Shown here in pieces: positions 1-6,644 of a stretch of 17,811 bases of DNA (positions within the stretch are counted from its first letter, which is position 1; every line of letters begins with the position of its first letter). Origin of the DNA: Nitrospirota bacterium (GTDB lineage: Bacteria; Nitrospirota; Nitrospiria; JACQBZ01); NCBI GenBank assembly GCA_016198945.1, contig JACQHO010000169.1:1-17811 (forward strand). Direction: 5' to 3'. The notes beneath the pieces are model-generated. The model ran no database searches. It was not told the DNA's origin and was given only the letters and a program-made list of their open reading frames with translations. The position numbers and the translations under genes were made by a program.

Positions 1-758
1 CCCTCGCCGAAGGTGATCAACGAAATCCACCAACTATCCCGGCTGCTGTTTTCCGTTCCATTGGGCTGATCTCCCCAAAGATGGCAGATCGAGTTGATGC
101 AAAACGTGGAATTGAGAACGAGAAAGGCCCGTCCCACGCCGGCCAGGAGAAAGGAGCCGAGGGCGCCCATCCATCCTCCGTGAATCAAACCCGCCAGGGA
201 GGGCAGCAGGAATCCCGTTGCAAGGATCGGGAGATAATATTTATTCTGCCAGACGACCAGGGCATCCTTTTTAAACTGCGCCTCGTATTTATCATCTCTG
301 TAGGGATCCTTGAAGAACAGCCAACCGCAATGGCTGTACCAGAAGCCTCTCATGGCATTGTAAGGATCTTCTTCCTGATCCACTTTGGCATGATGTCGCA
401 CATGATCGGCCGACCATTTCAAGGCCGAGTTCTGGAAGGCCCACCCTCCCGCGATCAGAAGCGCGATTTTCACGGGATCCGTGCAGGTGAAACTCCGGTG
501 CGAGATCATGCGATGGTAGCCGACCGTGATTCCGAGGCCGGTCACGACGTACAGGATGCCGAACAGAGCCCAGTCCATCCCGGTATAGCCGTAGGTGAGA
601 CCGAAAAGCGGGACACCGATCAGTGCGACCAGTACAACGATGCTGAACAGTGTGATGTTCACATAATCAATCGGTCTTGCAACGGTTTCTGTTCCGGTTG
701 TTGCAACCGTTTCTGCGGGTCTTGCAAGTGTTTCTGTTCCGGAAAATGCTTGGTTCAT
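1..758 (-). CDS. Acyl-CoA delta-9 desaturase family protein, 5' part only (runs off window)
   Basis: Membrane-bound di-iron fatty acid desaturase that would introduce a double bond into saturated acyl chains, adjusting membrane fluidity. The minus strand reads 252 codons from ATG at 758 without a stop and leaves the window at base 1. Seen: the first two histidine boxes, HRMISH (residues 82-87) and HVRHH (119-123), hydrophobic segments around 36-56, 64-80 and 175-215, and the family's extra His in NSICHLWG (223-229). The third box (usually G-E-G-Y-H-N-x-H-H) should start exactly at the cut: the last residues are TFGEG. The start is supported by AAAGGAG six bases upstream. Residues about 9-29 are an unusual Thr/Val/Ala/Arg/Pro-rich stretch coded by imperfect tandem repeats. 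The family is clear; acyl-CoA versus acyl-lipid substrate cannot be decided. Confidence 0.9.
   Translation of the reverse strand, partial: MNQAFSGTETLARPAETVATTGTETVARPIDYVNITLFSIVVLVALIGVPLFGLTYGYTGMDWALFGILYVVTGLGITVGYHRMISHRSFTCTDPVKIALLIAGGWAFQNSALKWSADHVRHHAKVDQEEDPYNAMRGFWYSHCGWLFFKDPYRDDKYEAQFKKDALVVWQNKYYLPILATGFLLPSLAGLIHGGWMGALGSFLLAGVGRAFLVLNSTFCINSICHLWGDQPNGTENSSRDSWWISLITFGE
672..742. repeat. Three imperfect 21-24 bp tandem repeats inside the desaturase N-terminus
   Basis: On the plus strand, three consecutive units share the pattern CTTGCAA..GTTTCTG or TTGCAACCGTTTCTG. On the coding (minus) strand they give the recurring motifs TETLARP, AETVATT and TETVARP. The repeat lies before the first membrane segment, in what should be a disordered cytoplasmic tail. 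Confidence 0.6.
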
Positions 759-797
759 TCATTGCTCCTTTCACGATCTCTCTATCCAGACACAAGA

Positions 798-834
798 AAC
801 CGCCCTCCTGTACGAGAACGTATGAAGGGCGGTT
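798..834. promoter_or_regulatory. Nested inverted repeat in the desaturase leader (operator or RNA hairpin)
   Basis: AACCGCCCT (798-806) and AGGGCGGTT (826-834) are perfect 9-base complements. Inside them, almost concentric, sit TACG (811-814) and CGTA (819-822). The element begins about 12 bases downstream of the predicted transcription start of the desaturase. It could be a repressor site or a leader hairpin. It has no U-tract, so it is not a normal terminator. Confidence 0.5.
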
Positions 835-852
835 GCTCAAATATCATATAAC

Positions 853-881
853 ACTATATCAGGTTAGACGCCATGGGTCAA
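853..881 (-). promoter_or_regulatory. Promoter of the desaturase gene
   Basis: On the minus strand TTGACC (876-881), a 17-base spacer and TATAGT (853-858) form a good housekeeping promoter. The predicted transcription start near 846 leaves a leader of about 88 bases before the ATG at 758. Confidence 0.65.
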
Positions 882-918
882 GCGTCAAGACGGATAGATT
901 CTTTCAGAACCTGCCGTA

Positions 919-948
919 TTGCCAAAGCCGGACGGAATGAGGCATAAT
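919..948 (+). promoter_or_regulatory. Candidate promoter of the six-gene cluster
   Basis: TTGCCA (919-924), an 18-base spacer and CATAAT (943-948). The -10 hexamer overlaps the 935-960 inverted repeat. The predicted start would fall around 955, within the right arm of that repeat and close to the ribosome binding site. Confidence 0.45.
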
Positions 949-960
949 AAAGCCTCATTC
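935..960. promoter_or_regulatory. Perfect 9-bp inverted repeat overlapping the -10 region
   Basis: GAATGAGGC (935-943) and GCCTCATTC (952-960) are perfect complements separated by eight A/T bases. The element overlaps the candidate -10 and ends just before the AAGGAGG ribosome binding site of the first gene of the cluster. This is a typical place for a repressor operator. There is no U-tract on either strand, which argues against a terminator. Confidence 0.55.
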
Positions 961-975
961 AAGGAGGGATGAATC

Positions 976-1263
976 ATGAAAAATCGAGCATGGGTTGCGG
1001 TTGTGATCTTTTCCGTTTTTGTGTTGGGAACGGGGACGGCGACTTGGGCCTGCAAATCAGCCGGGCCGAACAAGCATGTCGGAAACGTCATGGCGATCGA
1101 TGCGAAGGCGAAGACGTTTACCATTCGGGATGCCGAAACGGATCACCCGATGACGTTTGAGGCGACCGACAAACTCCTCGCCGAACTCAAGGTCAACGAC
1201 CGGGTGATGGTCGGCTTCAAAGAAGAAGCCGGCAAGATGATCGCTGTTGAAGTCCATTCATAG
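976..1263 (+). CDS. Small secreted CusF-like protein (possible periplasmic metal binder)
   Basis: A 95-residue protein with an N-terminal signal peptide (hydrophobic residues 6-24, likely cleavage around A25/C26). The mature part reads as a small five-stranded barrel: G-N-V-M-A-I-D (36-42), T-F-T-I (47-50), H-P-M-T-F (57-61), L-K-V-N-D-R-V (71-77) and a final I-A-V-E-V. This order matches the CusF copper/silver chaperone fold. The H57-P-M59 patch sits where CusF carries metal ligands, although the CusF Trp is absent. A strong AAGGAGG lies before the ATG. First gene of the 976-6564 cluster; the next gene begins about 10 bases after its stop. Metal binding is inferred, and a metal-free OB-fold protein of the DUF5666 type is the alternative. 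Confidence 0.65.
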   Translation: MKNRAWVAVVIFSVFVLGTGTATWACKSAGPNKHVGNVMAIDAKAKTFTIRDAETDHPMTFEATDKLLAELKVNDRVMVGFKEEAGKMIAVEVHS

Positions 1264-1273
1264 GCCTCGCCGC

Positions 1274-2419
1274 ATGTCGTGGAGGTTCCATCGCTTACTG
1301 CCGGGGATCGCCGCGGCTTTTTTCCTTTTGCCGTTGTTTCCGCTGTTCAACGATACGGCCCGGGCCGTTCCTCAATTCGACGCCCGGTTCGGGGCGACGG
1401 TCATGCCGGGCCATGAGACGCATATGCAGCCTTCCTACGGAATGGCCTGCGGCGACTGTCATATCAATCCGACCGGCGGCGGGCTGCGCACCCAACACGG
1501 GCGGGAGGTGATGCTGGATTTTCTGCCGATGGTGAAAAAGGATCATGCCGAATTCGAGGAGATGATCTCCTGGAGCCGGAATGTCGCGATCGGCGGGGAC
1601 TTTCGCTTCATGTACCTCCACTCCCAACCGGAGTCGACCGCCTCTTTGCAAAACGCGTTTTTCCCGATGCAGTCCGATCTCTATATCGCCGTCAGCCCGA
1701 CGGATCAACTGACTCTCTATCTTCAGGACGGCCGCGGCGGGCCGAGGGAATATTTCGGATTGTTCCAAAAACTGCCCTACAACGCTTATTTCAAGTTCGG
1801 ACGGTTCATTCCGCCTTACGGGCTCAGGCTGGACGACCATACGTCCTTCATACGCGAGAAACTTCAACTGGGCGCGTTGGATCAGGATGCGGGGGTCGAG
1901 GCCGGTTTTGTGAACGGTTATTTCTTCGGCCACGGGGCCGCGATCAACGGCAATCCCGGTTCGGAAACGGACGACAACGACAAGAAGGGATTTTCCGGCA
2001 CGGCCGGATTTCGCTCCCCGTATCTTACGATGGGCGGATCATACTATGTCAATCATGGACTGGACGACGAGCGGACGTACGCCGGCGGGTATGCGATGGC
2101 GCATCTCGGACCGATTTCCTGGCTTGGAGAGTGGGACTTGGTTCGCGTCTCGGATCTGAACCTTGACACGAAGGCGACCGGCGGCGCGCTCTATCAGGAG
2201 ATTAATTTCGCGCCGCTGGATGGAATCGTTCTGCAGCTCAAATATGACCGGTACGATCCGGATGATACCGTATCGGATAACGAGCTGCAGCGCGTGACGG
2301 CCGGGTTGGATCTCTACCCGGTTCCCTATACCGAGGTCCTGGTCCAGTATCGGAAAAACCTGGAAGACCCGGAGATCAGGAATGATCAGTGGCTGGTCAT
2401 GATGCATCTATTTTTCTGA
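1274..2419 (+). CDS. Monoheme cytochrome c-porin fusion, outer-membrane protein
   Basis: Likely 381-residue outer-membrane protein combining a covalently bound heme with a beta-barrel. Seen: Sec signal peptide (about 1-31), a single heme c motif C59-G-D-C62-H63 in a G-M-A-C-G-D-C-H-I-N-P-T-G-G-G context, then alternating polar/aromatic strands with short turns to a C-terminal M-H-L-F-F. The terminal Phe is the usual outer-membrane assembly signal. This layout (one N-terminal heme, then porin) recalls Cyc2-type iron-oxidation cytochromes, though it is shorter than the roughly 450 residues I expect for Cyc2, and orthology is unproven. Such proteins are thought to pass electrons across the outer membrane. 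ATG 1274 is preferred because it starts right at the signal peptide; TTG 1247, overlapping the previous gene by 17 bases, is the alternative. Neither has a strong ribosome site. Confidence 0.65.
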   Translation: MSWRFHRLLPGIAAAFFLLPLFPLFNDTARAVPQFDARFGATVMPGHETHMQPSYGMACGDCHINPTGGGLRTQHGREVMLDFLPMVKKDHAEFEEMISWSRNVAIGGDFRFMYLHSQPESTASLQNAFFPMQSDLYIAVSPTDQLTLYLQDGRGGPREYFGLFQKLPYNAYFKFGRFIPPYGLRLDDHTSFIREKLQLGALDQDAGVEAGFVNGYFFGHGAAINGNPGSETDDNDKKGFSGTAGFRSPYLTMGGSYYVNHGLDDERTYAGGYAMAHLGPISWLGEWDLVRVSDLNLDTKATGGALYQEINFAPLDGIVLQLKYDRYDPDDTVSDNELQRVTAGLDLYPVPYTEVLVQYRKNLEDPEIRNDQWLVMMHLFF

Positions 2420-2438
2420 TTCAGAAAGGCGGGGCGGC

Positions 2439-2825
2439 ATGCCGATTTCACGAAGCTTCCACCTGTTCCGGGGTTTGACGATCGTTGTTATGTTGGCGGC
2501 CGGATGCGGGGGCGGCGGGGACGACGATCCTTCGTCGGGAGTGACGGCGGTGGAGATTTTGATCGTCCCGGGCGCCACGTTGCTGGGGCCGAATGCGTAT
2601 GAGCCGAATCCCCTGACGGTGAACCTGGGAGGGACGGTGATCTGGAGGAACAACGACGAGGTCCCGCACACCGTGACCAGCGATCCGCCGGGCGGCGAAT
2701 TGTCTTCGGGAAACATCGCTGCACTCGGCGGGACGTTTTCCCGCACCTTTATGACGGCGGGAACCTTCAATTACCATTGCGCCATTCCCAACCATGCTAT
2801 GCAGGGAACGGTGATCGTTCAATAG
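2439..2825 (+). CDS. Cupredoxin-domain lipoprotein (type 1 copper protein)
   Basis: A 128-residue small blue-copper-type protein predicted to be lipid-anchored. Residues 9-23 form a lipoprotein signal ending in L-A-A-G-C, with Cys23 as the acylated residue, followed by a Gly/Asp linker. The rest is one plastocyanin-like domain: Y-E-P-N-P-L-T-V (54-61), G-G-T-V-I-W-R-N-N-D (64-73), first copper ligand H77 in V-P-H-T-V-T, and the C-terminal ligand loop C114-A-I-P-N-H119-A-M121. The ligand set His/Cys/His/Met is complete. The start has an A/G-rich ribosome site (AAAGGCGGGG) and lies 19 bases after the porin stop. The likely role is single-electron transfer in the periplasm, plausibly with the neighbouring heme-porin; the partner is inferred. 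Confidence 0.85.
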   Translation: MPISRSFHLFRGLTIVVMLAAGCGGGGDDDPSSGVTAVEILIVPGATLLGPNAYEPNPLTVNLGGTVIWRNNDEVPHTVTSDPPGGELSSGNIAALGGTFSRTFMTAGTFNYHCAIPNHAMQGTVIVQ

Positions 2826-2862
2826 ACCGGTTTCAGCGGTACGATAGGAGAATGATACTCAC

Positions 2863-3285
2863 ATGATGAACGCGCGAAAATTTCTTTGGCCGGCGGTGAT
2901 CACGGCAGTCTTCCTCGGGGCGGGGTTCGGGCGAACGGCCGAGACGCCTCCGGAGCCCTCTGCCTCATCGGTCGTGACGGTTAAGATTCATACGGATGCG
3001 TCTCAGCGGTGCGACAAGGCCTACGATCCGTCGGTCGTGACGATCAAGGCCGGAACGACGGTGGAATGGATCAATCTGGATTACGAGACCCATACCCTGG
3101 TCAGCAGCGAAGGAGGAGATCCCTGCAGGCAGAAGGAGCTTGCGCCGGAGGCCCGGGTGATCGATGTGGGACAGTTTCTCAGACAGGCGACCTACCGGAA
3201 GACGTTTACGAAGCCCGGGGAGTATCCGTATGCCTGTCACCTTCCGTTTCACCGCATGTCGGGCAAGATTATCGTCGTGCCGTGA
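2863..3285 (+). CDS. Periplasmic cupredoxin-domain protein
   Basis: A 140-residue exported type 1 copper protein. It has a signal peptide (about 1-27), a Pro/Ser-rich linker, then a plastocyanin/amicyanin-like domain: Y-D-P-S-V-V-T-I-K-A-G-T (54-65), W69 in V-E-W-I-N, copper ligand H77 in E-T-H-T-L-V, and the loop C125-H-L-P-F-H130-R-M132. The C-x4-H-x-M spacing is the same as in the preceding lipoprotein, suggesting the two are related. An extra Cys pair (C50, C88) could form a disulfide. GGAG lies 12 bases before ATG 2863 and 15 before ATG 2866, a long spacing; either Met could start. Unlike its neighbour it has no lipobox, so it is probably soluble and could shuttle electrons or copper. 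Confidence 0.82.
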   Translation: MMNARKFLWPAVITAVFLGAGFGRTAETPPEPSASSVVTVKIHTDASQRCDKAYDPSVVTIKAGTTVEWINLDYETHTLVSSEGGDPCRQKELAPEARVIDVGQFLRQATYRKTFTKPGEYPYACHLPFHRMSGKIIVVP

Positions 3286-3334
3286 TGATTTTGTGATAAT
3301 CGGGATTTATTCTTGAAGGCAACAGGAGGATCCC

Positions 3335-5857
3335 ATGTTTGAGCTGACGGACAAGACGGTTTTGCATCTTCCTTCCCTCTCGCGATTCGTGAGGGACGGA
3401 ATCTATTTTTCTATTGACGGGGACGCGCCCAACTGGATCGCGACCGACGGCCGGGGGGCCGGTATTCTGGATCTGATCGACGGGAAACGGCCGTTCGGCG
3501 AAGTCGTGCGCGAATACGCGGCGCTTCAACCGAAGCAGACCATGGACGGTGCCAAGGCTTGGCTGCATGTTCATTCTTTCATTCGTGAGGCGCTCCGTCA
3601 TGGCATCATCGCCTCCGTACCCTTCCAACGGCCCCGGTACACCGGTCGGGCCGATTATCTGAAGCCGACGCGGCTCCGCGAATTCTGGTTTCATACGAAT
3701 AATTCATGCAATCTGACCTGCGCGCATTGTCTTGTGGAGTCGCATCCCGGAGGGGACCCCGGTTTGACGACGGAACGTTTGAAATCCGTGATGGACGAAG
3801 TGTCGGAGCTGGGCGCCCATCGCTTTTATTTCACGGGCGGAGAACCGTTCGTCCGTCAGGATATTTTTGAATTGATCGAATACATCACGCTGGATAAAAA
3901 GGCCGAGTTGATCATACTGACCAATGCCACATTATTCCGCGGCGAACGTCTGGAGTTGTTAAAACGCCAAGATCGTGGGCGGCTGAAGCTGCAGGTCAGC
4001 CTGGACGGGTCCACGCCCGGGATTAACGATCCGATCCGCGGCAAGGGCACGTTCAGTCTGATTACAGAGGGATTAAAGACCGCAAGCGACCTCGGATTTG
4101 AAACGTCGCTCACGGCAGCCGTGACCGGGACAAACATCGGGGACATGGTGAACCTTCCGGCGCTGGCCCGATCCCTCGGCGCGAAATCGCTCCACCTGAT
4201 GTGGCTGCATCGGCGGGGACGGGCGCTGGATCTGTTTAAAGAACGCTTCCCGACGCATGATCAGTTGCTTTATCTTGCGCGGGAGGTCAAGAAGCGTTCC
4301 GACACCCTGGGGATTACGTTCGATAATTATGAATCGTTAAAACTCCGCGTGAACGGCCGGCACGGCGTCAAGTTTGATTTAGGGAATGCCTGCTGGGACA
4401 GCCTCTGCCTCTATTCCGACGGCCATCTCTATCCCTCGGCCTCGTTCGCCGGATATTCGCCGCTGGACATGGGCGATGCGACGGCCCGTTCCGTAAAGGC
4501 CTTGTGGCTTGAAAGTCCGGTGGCCCGCCGGTTCCGCGCGGCCTCGGTCATCAACAAGTCCGGGGTTGACGGCGACGCCTACCGCTTCATCACCGGCGGC
4601 GGAGATATCGAACATAGCTATTTCTCATCCGAAAGCCGGAACGGAACCGGCGCCGGGACGATTCTGGGCGAGGACCCGTACTATCCGCTCTACCGCGAGA
4701 TGATCCAGGACGTGATGCACGATCTGGCACGAAAGAAACGGGGAGGGTTCAATACCCGCTCCGGTTTTTCGGCGCCCGTGATCTATCATGCGATGGGTGA
4801 AGGAGGCATTGTCTGCGGCACGGAAGAGGAACGCATCGGCGATCCGGCCGTCAGCACGCTGCATTCGAACTGTGTATTGTCCTTCGACGTCGAGAAACCG
4901 CACAAGATCGTACAGGAATTCTACGGAAAGGCGGCCGAAAAACCTCAGGCCGAGTTATGCTGTCCGGTGAATTACGAAGCGGACGAGATCGGCCACATTC
5001 CGGCGGAAGTACTGCAGCGTTTTTACGGCTGCGGCTCGCCCATGACGCTGGGCGGGGTCCGGCTGGGCGAGGTGGTCGTAGATCTGGGCTCCGGCAGCGG
5101 GATCGATTGTTTCATCGCGGCCAAAAAGACAGGGCCGGAGGGCCGTGTGATCGGCGTCGACATGACGGATGAGATGCTGGCCGTCGCGAACCGGAACAAG
5201 CGGTTCGTTGCCGACAATCTCGGTTACGACGTGGTGGAATTCCGGAAAGGGTATCTTGAGCGGATCCCGGTCGAAGACCGGTCGGTCGATCTGATCACCT
5301 CAAACTGCGTCATCAATCTCTCGCCGGACAAGCCGGCCGTCTTCGCCGAGATGTGGCGTGTCTTGAAAGACCGCGGGCGGATCGTGATCTCGGACATCGT
5401 CACGGAAGAGCCGGTCCCGCCGGCCCTCCAGGCCGATGAGCGGCTCTGGGGCGAATGTCTCTCCGGGGCGTTGACGGAAGACGCGTTTCTATCGGGCCTG
5501 GAGCGGGCCGGTTTTTACGGTCTTGAAATTCTCAAGAAGATCTACTGGAAAGAGGTCGAGGGCTATCGCTTCTACTCCGTCACGGCGCGGGGTTACAAAT
5601 ACGAAAAGAAAGAAGGCTGCATCTATATCGGCCAGCGGGCGATCTATCGCGGACCGTTTACGGCCGTGATGGATGAAGAAGGCCATCTCTTTCCGCGGAA
5701 CGAGTCAGTCGAGGTCTGCACTGACACGGCGTCCAAGCTGAGTGCGGACCCGTACGCGGCCCATTTTACGGTGATCGAGCCGGATCAGGAGATCATCAAA
5801 ACGGAGCAGACGGTGGCAGGCGGCGAGAAGAACGCCTGCGGGCCGGGGTGTTGTTAG
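3335..5857 (+). CDS. PqqD-like / radical SAM / ArsM-type methyltransferase fusion protein
   Basis: An 840-residue cytoplasmic multidomain enzyme. Residues 1-95 resemble PqqD, a peptide-recognition fold, including A-G-I-L-D-L-I-D-G-K. Residues 112-350 form a radical SAM domain with C125-x3-C129-x2-C132 for the SAM-binding [4Fe-4S] cluster and G-G-E-P (168-171). A SPASM-like region follows (C353, C358), but the usual third Cys is Ser (L-Y-P-S). Residues 540-760 are an arsenite-methyltransferase-like domain: C-C-P-V-N-Y (542-547), Y-G-C-G-S-P, SAM-binding D-L-G-S-G-S-G (583-589), S-N-C658-V-I-N-L and W-G-E-C708-L-S-G-A, where ArsM has its arsenic-binding cysteines. The tail ends C-G-P-G-C-C. AGGAGG precedes the ATG. 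Domain calls are firm. The product is unknown: an organoarsenical or a modified peptide are both possible. Confidence 0.85.
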   Translation: MFELTDKTVLHLPSLSRFVRDGIYFSIDGDAPNWIATDGRGAGILDLIDGKRPFGEVVREYAALQPKQTMDGAKAWLHVHSFIREALRHGIIASVPFQRPRYTGRADYLKPTRLREFWFHTNNSCNLTCAHCLVESHPGGDPGLTTERLKSVMDEVSELGAHRFYFTGGEPFVRQDIFELIEYITLDKKAELIILTNATLFRGERLELLKRQDRGRLKLQVSLDGSTPGINDPIRGKGTFSLITEGLKTASDLGFETSLTAAVTGTNIGDMVNLPALARSLGAKSLHLMWLHRRGRALDLFKERFPTHDQLLYLAREVKKRSDTLGITFDNYESLKLRVNGRHGVKFDLGNACWDSLCLYSDGHLYPSASFAGYSPLDMGDATARSVKALWLESPVARRFRAASVINKSGVDGDAYRFITGGGDIEHSYFSSESRNGTGAGTILGEDPYYPLYREMIQDVMHDLARKKRGGFNTRSGFSAPVIYHAMGEGGIVCGTEEERIGDPAVSTLHSNCVLSFDVEKPHKIVQEFYGKAAEKPQAELCCPVNYEADEIGHIPAEVLQRFYGCGSPMTLGGVRLGEVVVDLGSGSGIDCFIAAKKTGPEGRVIGVDMTDEMLAVANRNKRFVADNLGYDVVEFRKGYLERIPVEDRSVDLITSNCVINLSPDKPAVFAEMWRVLKDRGRIVISDIVTEEPVPPALQADERLWGECLSGALTEDAFLSGLERAGFYGLEILKKIYWKEVEGYRFYSVTARGYKYEKKEGCIYIGQRAIYRGPFTAVMDEEGHLFPRNESVEVCTDTASKLSADPYAAHFTVIEPDQEIIKTEQTVAGGEKNACGPGCC

Positions 5858-5872
5858 AAACGTGAGGCGTAA

Positions 5873-5893
5873 GGAGTGAGGAGTGAGGAGTGA
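5873..5893 (+). repeat. Three tandem GGAGTGA heptamers forming the start region of the next gene
   Basis: Perfect head-to-tail copies at 5873-5879, 5880-5886 and 5887-5893. Each copy carries a ribosome-binding-like GGAG and a GTG. The GTG of the third copy (5890) is the start codon of the VTT-domain gene, served by the GGAG of the second copy. Confidence 0.8.
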
Positions 5894-6564
5894 AAAGGCC
5901 CTCTTCGCAGACGGTAAAATTTATCGCGCTGGTGGTCTTTGTGGCGCTCAGCGCGGCTTTCTTCCAAATGGCCGACCTGGGCCGGTACGTTAAGCCCGAG
6001 GCGATCCGCGCCGCAATCCAATCGGTCGGACCCCTTGCGCCGGTTCTCTATCTCCTGATCTACAGCATCGCGCCGGTCTTTTTCGTTCCGGGATGGATCA
6101 TCACAATCGGCGGCGGCCTCGCCTTCGGCGCGGTCTGGGGAACCGTCCTGACCGTGATCGGCGCGACAATTGGTGCGACGCTCGCTTTTTTCGTGGCCCG
6201 AACCATGGGCCGCGACTTCGTTGCACGCGTGCTTAAGGAAAAGTTCAAAACACTCAACACAATCGACGAGCAGGCCGCAACGCACGGTTTTCAGGTGATC
6301 TTCTTCCTCCGACTCATTCCGCTCGTTCCGTTCAACGTCCTCGATTATGTCGCCGGCATTTCGAAGATCGGCACGCGGGATTACATTCTGGCAACCTTTC
6401 TGGGGATCATCCCGGGAACCTTCGCCTATGTCTATCTCGGCAGCGCACTCACCAACATTTATTCCTGGAAATTTGCGCTTGGGATCGGGCTGTTGGTTTT
6501 GCTGGCCGTCATTCCCTTGCTCTATAAACGATGGAAGGGACAGCGCAGTCCTCTTGTCCGTTGA
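5890..6564 (+). CDS. TVP38/TMEM64 family membrane protein (VTT/DedA-like domain)
   Basis: A 224-residue inner-membrane protein. Hydrophobic segments lie at about 10-28, 47-66, 70-100, 135-150, 160-190 and 195-212. Family marks include the re-entrant V-P-G-W-I-I-T-I-G-G-G motif near 67-77, F-G-A-V-W-G-T with T-L-A-F-F-V-A-R, the F-F-L-R-L-I-P-L-V-P-F-N stretch in the second half, and G-I-I-P-G-T-F-A-Y-V-Y. VTT proteins are thought to act as lipid scramblases or transporters in membrane homeostasis, and often sit near metal or metalloid resistance genes. The start is GTG 5890 inside the heptamer repeats, 32 bases after the methyltransferase fusion, so it is probably the last gene of the cluster. 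Its substrate cannot be read from sequence. Confidence 0.85.
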   Translation: MKRPSSQTVKFIALVVFVALSAAFFQMADLGRYVKPEAIRAAIQSVGPLAPVLYLLIYSIAPVFFVPGWIITIGGGLAFGAVWGTVLTVIGATIGATLAFFVARTMGRDFVARVLKEKFKTLNTIDEQAATHGFQVIFFLRLIPLVPFNVLDYVAGISKIGTRDYILATFLGIIPGTFAYVYLGSALTNIYSWKFALGIGLLVLLAVIPLLYKRWKGQRSPLVR

Positions 6565-6597
6565 ATCTCGGCTGAGGATCATGCGAGAATGCAGGCT

Positions 6598-6612
6598 GTC
6601 GTCAATGACGAC
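6598..6612. promoter_or_regulatory. Perfect palindrome upstream of the malate dehydrogenase promoter
   Basis: GTCGTCAATGACGAC: two 7-base arms around one central A, ending about 32 bases before the -35 hexamer of the mdh promoter. The position suits an activator or repressor site. No regulator is assigned. Confidence 0.35.
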
Positions 6613-6644
6613 GATGTTCGCTTCAAATCGTTGCCATCCCTTCC

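Noticed and set aside
81..851. Long plus-strand open frame with a Cys-rich stretch near its end
   Set aside because: It is the antisense of the desaturase gene, whose minus-strand reading has clear histidine boxes, promoter and ribosome site. The cysteines come from the tandem repeat read in the wrong frame.
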